Assembly (NCBI GenBank): GCA_900314165.1
Contig: OMUE01000132.1
Location: 1 to 6,360 of the forward strand
Direction: 5' to 3'
Length of the DNA stretch: 6,360 nt
DNA from: an uncultured Acidaminococcus sp.
Lineage (GTDB): Bacteria > Bacillota_C > Negativicutes > Acidaminococcales > Acidaminococcaceae
A program made the translations under genes and the position numbers. This document shows, piece by piece, positions 1-3,219 of the stretch; within the stretch, counting starts at the first letter, position 1; the number at the start of each line of letters is the position of its first letter. The notes beneath the pieces were generated by a model. That model was not told the DNA's origin. It saw only the letters and a program-made list of their open reading frames with translations, and ran no database searches.

Positions 1-7
1 ACAATAA

Positions 8-31
8 GGCCCATGTAACTATACATGAGCC
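8..31 (-). terminator. Probable intrinsic terminator of the response regulator gene
   Basis: Read on the minus strand, a 10-bp stem (GGCTCATGTA against TACATGGGCC, 4-nt loop TAGT) is followed by TTATTGT. The stem is continuous only on the minus strand, where one position is a U-G wobble; on the plus strand the same position is a C-A mismatch. That favours termination of the minus-strand gene ending at position 50. The U-tract is short and interrupted, so termination may be partial. Confidence 0.6.
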
Positions 32-49
32 TGGAACTTAATGATTTTT

Positions 50-748
50 TCACTTTTTAACCTCAAACTTGTAGCCAACGCCCCACACTGTCATAATATC
101 CCAGGTGGAGTCAGGAGGAATATCCAGTTTGTGACGAACCCGTTTGATATGGGTATCCACGGTCCGGGTATCGCCGTAGTACGTGTAGCCCCAAATTTTT
201 TCCAGCAGCTGGTTCCGGCTGAACACAATGCCAGGATTGGAGGCCAGGCACCACAGCAGTTCCATTTCTTTGGCCGTAAACGTGATTTCTCTTCCAAAAG
301 CCACAACCCGGTATTCACTGAGATTGATCATCAGGTTCGGATATTCAAGGACCTGTTTGTTCTGGGTGGTGACGGTCTGGCCTGTACGGCGCAGCACCGC
401 TTTGACACGGGCTACGACTTCCCGGGTGTTGAAGGGCTTGGAAATGTAGTCGTCAGCCCCGATTTCCAGACCCAGAATCCGGTCGTCATCCGAATCTTTA
501 GCCGTCAGCATGATGATGGGCACATCGGAAATCTTCCGGACCTGCTTACAGACTTCCAGGCCATCCAGCACAGGCATCATGATGTCTAATAGGATGATGT
601 CTGGCTTGCCAGCCTGGACCTGGACCAGAGCTTCTGCCCCGTCCTGTGCTTCAATGACCTTAAACCCTTCTTTTTTGAAATAAATGCTGAGAATTTCACG
701 GATTTGAGGCTCGTCATCAGCAATCAAAACCGTTTGTTGTCTATCCAT
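50..748 (-). CDS. OmpR/PhoB-family two-component response regulator
   Basis: This is a DNA-binding response regulator of 232 residues, the usual size for the family. The N-terminal receiver domain (about residues 6-120) has the acidic pair D11/D12, the phosphoacceptor D55 in LLDIMMP, the switch threonine T82 and the conserved K104-P105. A C-terminal winged-helix domain (about 136-230) contains the recognition-helix region DTRTVDTHIKRVRHKL and ends in TVWGVGYKFEV, which resembles ResD/WalR-type regulators. I chose the ATG at 746-748: it begins MDRQQTVLIADDEP as expected, has a GGGG Shine-Dalgarno-like run about 10 nt upstream, and the 22 upstream in-frame codons do not resemble a receiver domain. 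No histidine kinase gene is adjacent: the upstream neighbour is an acetyltransferase, and a terminator-like hairpin follows the stop codon. Its partner kinase and target genes cannot be read from this window. Confidence 0.95.
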   Translation of the reverse strand: MDRQQTVLIADDEPQIREILSIYFKKEGFKVIEAQDGAEALVQVQAGKPDIILLDIMMPVLDGLEVCKQVRKISDVPIIMLTAKDSDDDRILGLEIGADDYISKPFNTREVVARVKAVLRRTGQTVTTQNKQVLEYPNLMINLSEYRVVAFGREITFTAKEMELLWCLASNPGIVFSRNQLLEKIWGYTYYGDTRTVDTHIKRVRHKLDIPPDSTWDIMTVWGVGYKFEVKK

Positions 749-778
749 AATTGTTATACCCCGCTTATTCTGGCAGCA

Positions 779-825
779 CACTGCCGCTTGGGGACGGGGT
801 CCTGTCAAATGCACAGTTGGCAGTG
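779..825 (-). promoter_or_regulatory. Structured 5' leader of the response regulator gene
   Basis: Minus-strand CACTGCC (819-825) and GGCAGTG (779-785) are exactly complementary and enclose a 33-nt loop in the predicted mRNA leader of about 90 nt. Within the loop, ACCCC could alternatively pair with the GGGGT that forms the presumed ribosome binding site upstream of the ATG at 748. No known riboswitch class is recognised, and the structure may be incidental. Confidence 0.35.
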
Positions 826-843
826 CCCTGTTCCTTAGTTCGT

Positions 844-852
844 ATTATATCA
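844..852 (-). promoter_or_regulatory. Extended -10 promoter for the response regulator gene
   Basis: The minus strand reads TGATATAAT, a perfect -10 hexamer (844-849) preceded by the TGN extended -10 element. The -35 region is poor, mostly T-rich sequence, which is typical of extended -10 promoters. The predicted start near 837 leaves a leader of roughly 90 nt before the ATG at 748. This promoter separates the response regulator transcriptionally from the acetyltransferase upstream. Confidence 0.7.
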
Positions 853-925
853 TACCCTAAAAAAATCAAAAAGACGAATTCAGGATTCTACAGTTTTGTC
901 ACGAGAGGCGTGTGCTCCGCACTGG

Positions 926-953
926 AAGTCAGATGTCAGAAGTCAGAAGTCAG
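926..953 (+). repeat. Four-unit heptamer tandem repeat
   Basis: Four consecutive 7-bp units read AAGTCAG, ATGTCAG, AAGTCAG, AAGTCAG. They lie in the 330-bp gene-free stretch between the acetyltransferase stop (1079) and the response regulator start (748), just outside the promoter at 844. The array abuts the palindrome GGCCGCAGGCC at 956-966. No coding function is visible. Confidence 0.75.
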
Positions 954-1026
954 ATGGCCGCAGGCCTTGCCTTTTAATCACTGTAAACCTACGACAGTAA
1001 ACTTCTAACCCCCGACAACAGGTTCT

Positions 1027-1047
1027 ATCATCTGTCATCTATCATCT
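1027..1047 (+). repeat. Three-unit heptamer tandem repeat
   Basis: Three consecutive 7-bp units read ATCATCT, GTCATCT, ATCATCT. This second heptamer array lies about 75 bp from the first in the same intergenic region. The sequence between them contains the near repeat CTGTAAAC / CAGTAAAC but no open reading frame of note. Confidence 0.65.
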
Positions 1048-1078
1048 TTACCAAGTACGCCACGGCGCCTCTTCGCTT

Positions 1079-1498
1079 TTACAGAGTCTTTCCCATCCAC
1101 TGATGGGGCACGCCTTCTTCGTCCTTAATGGAACCATATTCCTTGTAGCCTAAAAGATGATAAAAATGCTGGGCCCGGACCTGGGCATGGAGGCGGATGT
1201 CTTTGCCGCCTAATTCTTTTATGGCTGCTTCGGCCCCCCGGACCAGTTCGGAGCCTGCACCGGACCCTCTGGCAGTCTTGCGGACGCAGATGCGCCCCAG
1301 GATATAGACTCCCGATTCCTCGTCGTCTTCAAAGAACCGGCAGGTTCCCAGAGCCTGTCCGTTTTCCGTCAGAAGTCCATGGTGGCAATGGTTGTCTCGT
1401 TCGTCAAATTCCACCTGGAACCCTTGTTCCTTCACAAATACTTCATCCCGGATAGCATGTGCCTCTGCAGGCAATGTAGTATAGCAGGTAAATTTCAT
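1079..1498 (-). CDS. GNAT-family N-acetyltransferase, ElaA-like
   Basis: A small cytoplasmic acetyltransferase of 139 residues expected to transfer the acetyl group of acetyl-CoA to an amine. The N-terminal signature IRDEVFVKEQGFQ (16-28) followed by an acidic stretch is typical of the ElaA-like subgroup. The acetyl-CoA pyrophosphate loop is RGSGAG (77-82) after the beta-strand YILGRICVRK. The C-terminal part (HAQVRAQHFYHLLGYKEYG, then PHQWMGK) matches the same subgroup. The substrate is unknown. An ATG at 1507 is also in frame, but the AAAGGA ribosome binding site overlaps it; that site lies about 8 nt before the ATG at 1498, so I chose the latter. A strong terminator-like hairpin sits only about 20 bp upstream, which leaves little room for a separate promoter. 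No terminator with a U-run is evident after the stop. Confidence 0.92.
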   Translation of the reverse strand: MKFTCYTTLPAEAHAIRDEVFVKEQGFQVEFDERDNHCHHGLLTENGQALGTCRFFEDDEESGVYILGRICVRKTARGSGAGSELVRGAEAAIKELGGKDIRLHAQVRAQHFYHLLGYKEYGSIKDEEGVPHQWMGKTL

Positions 1499-1518
1499 CC
1501 TATTCATCCTTTCTTTAT

Positions 1519-1551
1519 AAAAAAAGCGGCTGTCCGCATACAGCCGCTTTT
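1519..1551 (-). terminator. Strong intrinsic terminator or attenuator upstream of the acetyltransferase
   Basis: A perfect 12-bp stem (1522-1533 against 1540-1551, core GCGGCTGT/ACAGCCGC) with a 6-nt loop is followed on the minus strand by seven consecutive T residues. The upstream minus-strand gene is the metalloregulator ending at 1750, roughly 200 bp away. The T-run ends about 20 nt before the acetyltransferase ATG at 1498, next to its ribosome binding site. It may therefore terminate readthrough from the metalloregulator or act as an attenuator for the acetyltransferase. Confidence 0.85.
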
Positions 1552-1580
1552 GGTACCTTGGGTGAGACGTCAGTACGAGC

Positions 1581-1724
1581 AGTCCTCCGGACTACCCCCT
1601 CGCCAGCTTTGCTGGCCCTCTCCCCCTACGGGGGCGACAGGCCGCAGGCCGGGCAGAGCCCTGTCATCCCCGCAGGGGAGGGGAACCATGCCGAAAGGCA
1701 TGGTGGTGGGGCCGTCCAGCGGAC
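1581..1724. repeat. GC-rich intergenic element made of eight consecutive hairpins
   Basis: The segment is a near-continuous series of perfect small inverted repeats: AGTCC/GGACT at 1581-1593, GCCAGC/GCTGGC at 1602-1616, CCCCC/GGGGG at 1622-1634, GGCC/GGCC at 1640-1650, GGGC/GCCC at 1651-1661, TCCCC/GGGGA at 1667-1679, CCATGCC/GGCATGG at 1686-1703 (GAAA loop) and GTCC/GGAC at 1714-1724. Seven of the eight have 3-nt loops. It lies between the metalloregulator stop (1750) and the hairpin at 1519-1551. Similar GC-rich palindromic elements are dispersed between genes in many anaerobic Bacillota, so I read it as a non-coding repetitive element. In-frame codons crossing it on the plus strand look like chance. 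It has no transposase. Confidence 0.75.
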
Positions 1725-1749
1725 CCTCTTCCCTCTTTACTCTTCGCTA

Positions 1750-2133
1750 TTATTTTTCTTTTTTATTTCTCAGCTTCACGTACTGCTTTTTCAGTGCTTC
1801 AAAGGTTTCATCGCAGATGTCGTGTTCAATCCGGCACGCATCCTGTTCCGCATTTTCTTTGGACACGCCCAAAGAAACCAGGATGTGGGTCAGCACCTGA
1901 TGGCGCTCGTAGATTCGTTCTGCGATGTCACGGCCCTTTTCCGTCAGATTGATAAAGCCCGATTCGTCCACCGTCACCAAGCCTTCCTGGCGGAATTTCT
2001 TCATGGCCACACTGATAGTAGGCTTGGAATACCCCATTTCCGTAGCCACGTCGATGGACCGGACCAGGCCCAGTCTGTTCTTCAAAACAAGGATTGTTTC
2101 CAGATACATTTCTGTTGCTTCATGGATTTCCAT
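1750..2133 (-). CDS. DtxR/MntR-family metal-dependent transcriptional regulator
   Basis: A cytoplasmic metal-responsive DNA-binding regulator of 127 residues, close to MntR in length and lacking the C-terminal SH3-like domain of DtxR/IdeR. The N-terminal winged helix (about 1-65) contains the helix-turn-helix SIDVATEMGYSKPTISVAMKKF. The dimerisation and metal-binding helices follow (about 66-127). By alignment from memory, the metal ligands are M9 (TEMYLETI), H78 (ERHQVL) and C100, E103, H104 (ACRIEH). This is the Met/Cys pattern of DtxR rather than the Asp/Glu pattern of Bacillus MntR, which hints at Fe(II) sensing; that part is inference. I chose the ATG at 2131-2133 because AGGG lies 8 nt upstream and the protein then starts MEIHEATEMYLE as relatives do; 11 upstream in-frame codons carry no ribosome binding site. 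The gene has a promoter and inverted repeat of its own. No metal transporter gene is in the window. Confidence 0.93.
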   Translation of the reverse strand: MEIHEATEMYLETILVLKNRLGLVRSIDVATEMGYSKPTISVAMKKFRQEGLVTVDESGFINLTEKGRDIAERIYERHQVLTHILVSLGVSKENAEQDACRIEHDICDETFEALKKQYVKLRNKKEK

Positions 2134-2158
2134 TTCTTTCACCCTAACTAAAAGAACT

Positions 2159-2179
2159 ATACACACCCCAAATGTGTAT
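2159..2179. promoter_or_regulatory. Inverted repeat, possible operator of the metalloregulator gene
   Basis: A perfect 7-bp inverted repeat, ATACACA (2159-2165) and TGTGTAT (2173-2179), has a 7-bp spacer. It lies at or just after the predicted transcription start and 26 bp before the ATG at 2133. It does not match the known DtxR or MntR boxes as I recall them. It may be an autoregulatory operator or a leader hairpin. Confidence 0.45.
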
Positions 2180-2186
2180 TAGTCCT

Positions 2187-2215
2187 ATTTTACACCTTTT
2201 CAATTGTTCCTGCAA
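2187..2215 (-). promoter_or_regulatory. Candidate promoter for the metalloregulator gene
   Basis: On the minus strand TTGCAG (2210-2215) is separated by 17 bp from TAAAAT (2187-2192), which differs from the -10 consensus at one position. An alternative pairing is TTGAAA (2198-2203), 17 bp, AATACA (2175-2180). Both place the start just before or within the inverted repeat at 2159-2179. The promoter lies downstream of the hydrolase terminator, so the metalloregulator is an independent unit. Confidence 0.5.
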
Positions 2216-2218
2216 ATC

Positions 2219-2258
2219 ACAGAAAACAGGCGCTCTTCCCCCTTTGGAGAAAAGCGCC
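2219..2258 (-). terminator. Intrinsic terminator of the NlpC/P60 hydrolase gene
   Basis: A 13-bp stem (2246-2258 against 2229-2241, including two G-U wobbles on the minus strand) with a 4-nt loop is followed on the minus strand by TGTTTTCTGT. It begins about 20 nt after the hydrolase stop codon at 2278. The wobble pairs form only in the minus-strand transcript, which fits termination of that gene. Confidence 0.85.
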
Positions 2259-2277
2259 GCATTGTCTTTATTTATTT

Positions 2278-2976
2278 TCAGAGGACTCTTGCCGCTCCGA
2301 TGTATCTTGCTCCCCAATACCCGCTGAATACGTTTGATACTGTTACGCCGGTACTGCTCCCTGCCTGCAGCATCTGACCGTTGCCAATGTAAATGCCGCA
2401 ATGGGAAGGCCCATATTCGTAGGTTTCAAAGAAGACCAGATCCCCTGGCTGAAGATTTCCGGAAGAAACCTTCGGGAAGCTGTAGTACTGTGCATCCGCC
2501 GTGCGGGGAATTTCGATACCCATCTGCCGGAATACGTACTGCGTATAGCCGGAGCAGTCAAACCCCCAGGGTGTGGTGCCGCCAAATACATAAGGAACGC
2601 CAACATAGTTATAGGCGATGCTGATGAGCTCTCGGGCACTGGCACTGCCATAGCTGCCGTAACCATACCCATGGCTGCGGATACTTCTCTTGGAAGGCAT
2701 CTTCTTGCCCATGAGCTTCTTATAGGTATAATCCCCTACGACGCCATCCGCTACCAGACCCATGCGTTTCTGGTATTTCTTCACAGCCGCTGTCGTACGG
2801 GCACCGAAGACGCCGTCAGGGATCCCGATGTCATACCCTTCCATCATCAGCTTTTCCTGAATGGCCGCTACGTCCGGACCGGACTGACCCTGTCGGAAAC
2901 TAGCCAACGCGTTCGTGGCAGGTAACGCTACGGTCATAGCGGCCGCCAGCATTACGCCAAGCATCATCCTCCTCAT
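2278..2976 (-). CDS. Secreted NlpC/P60 peptidoglycan hydrolase with peptidoglycan-binding domain
   Basis: A 232-residue exported cell-wall enzyme, expected to cleave stem-peptide bonds as a gamma-D-glutamyl-type endopeptidase. It has a signal peptide (residues 1-25, RR n-region, Ala-rich core, cleavage after ALA), a PG_binding_1 domain (about 27-91, with QSGPDVAAIQEKL and DGVFGARTTAAVKKYQ), a Gly/Tyr/Ser-rich linker (about 92-113) and a C-terminal NlpC/P60 domain (about 114-232). Catalytic residues are C141 in GFDCSGYTQ and H192 in SHCGIYIG. The third position, 12 residues after the histidine, is Q204 instead of the common histidine; the family is known to accept H, N or Q there. The start is slightly ambiguous: the ATG at 2976 gives a complete signal peptide, but the nearest upstream purine-rich site (GAGAGG) is 13 nt away, while AGGAGG forms codons 2-3 and directly precedes ATG-ATG. 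A c-di-AMP riboswitch occupies its leader, and it has its own promoter and terminator. Confidence 0.94.
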   Translation of the reverse strand: MRRMMLGVMLAAAMTVALPATNALASFRQGQSGPDVAAIQEKLMMEGYDIGIPDGVFGARTTAAVKKYQKRMGLVADGVVGDYTYKKLMGKKMPSKRSIRSHGYGYGSYGSASARELISIAYNYVGVPYVFGGTTPWGFDCSGYTQYVFRQMGIEIPRTADAQYYSFPKVSSGNLQPGDLVFFETYEYGPSHCGIYIGNGQMLQAGSSTGVTVSNVFSGYWGARYIGAARVL

Positions 2977-2988
2977 TATAAATACACA

Positions 2989-3112
2989 TCCTCTCGATTA
3001 CGCCTACGAGGTTAGCTGCCGGGTGCGGGTCGAGATGCCCTATTCCGAAGAAATTAACCCCAACTTTGGTTCCCCCGTTCACAGTCTCTGTGATTCGGCT
3101 TCTTTACTGAAT
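2989..3112 (-). ncRNA. Cyclic di-AMP riboswitch (ydaO-yuaA type)
   Basis: The minus-strand leader of the NlpC/P60 gene carries the conserved blocks of the ydaO aptamer in order: AAGCCGAAUC near 3094-3103, a small hairpin CACAG/CUGUG (3080-3092), GGGGGAACC (3068-3076), GGGGUUAAUUUC, UUCGGAA (3043-3049), the CCCG region, and the signature CAGCUAACCUCGUAGGCG (3001-3018). GAGAGGA follows at the 3' end. This class is known to bind c-di-AMP and usually turns expression off; cell-wall hydrolases are typical targets. I see no hairpin with a U-run between aptamer and start codon, so control of translation initiation is more likely than termination. The call rests on remembered consensus motifs. The 5' boundary is approximate. 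Confidence 0.88.
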
Positions 3113-3136
3113 TAAAGTTATTTATCAACAAATATA

Positions 3137-3165
3137 ATTATAGCAATTTCAGGCTTGTCTGTCTA
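3137..3165 (-). promoter_or_regulatory. Sigma-A-type promoter of the NlpC/P60 hydrolase gene
   Basis: On the minus strand TAGACA (3160-3165, five of six consensus positions) is separated by exactly 17 bp from a perfect TATAAT (3137-3142). The predicted start near 3130 gives a leader of about 154 nt that contains the whole riboswitch. It lies 55 bp beyond the C11 protease stop codon, so the hydrolase has its own transcription start. Confidence 0.85.
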
Positions 3166-3179
3166 TTTGCCGGGCTGAG

Positions 3180-3197
3180 TTTTCACAAGGTTTTCAC
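3180..3197 (-). promoter_or_regulatory. WalR-box-like direct repeat upstream of the hydrolase promoter
   Basis: The minus strand reads TGAAAA-CCTTG-TGAAAA, with an extra shared G before each half, so the repeat period is 11 bp. The 6-N5-6 layout equals that of the WalR (YycF) box, TGTWAH-N5-TGTWAH, and each half matches at five of six positions. It lies about 15 bp upstream of the -35 element, roughly -50 to -67, a usual place for an activator. WalR-type regulators are known to control peptidoglycan hydrolases. The binding protein is inferred, not shown. Confidence 0.5.
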
Positions 3198-3219
3198 GTT
3201 TCGCCCGCTCTTTCCGCCT

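Noticed and set aside
41..589. Plus-strand open frame opposite the response regulator.
   Set aside because: It is antisense to a complete receiver plus winged-helix protein and has no domain of its own.
749..814. A 22-codon N-terminal extension of the response regulator.
   Set aside because: The residues do not resemble a receiver domain and lie in the structured leader; the ATG at 748 gives the expected beginning.
926..1047. CRISPR-like array.
   Set aside because: Units are only 7 bp and are directly adjacent without spacers, and no cas genes are present.
1558..2151. Open frame on the plus strand through the hairpin element and the metalloregulator (also 1379-1900 plus).
   Set aside because: It translates palindromic repeat DNA and the antisense of a clear DtxR-family gene, with no convincing ribosome binding site or protein motif.
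3166..3219. Terminator behind the C11 protease gene.
   Set aside because: The only pairing seen (CGGGC with GCCCG) encloses a loop of about 30 nt and has no U-run, so it does not support an intrinsic terminator.
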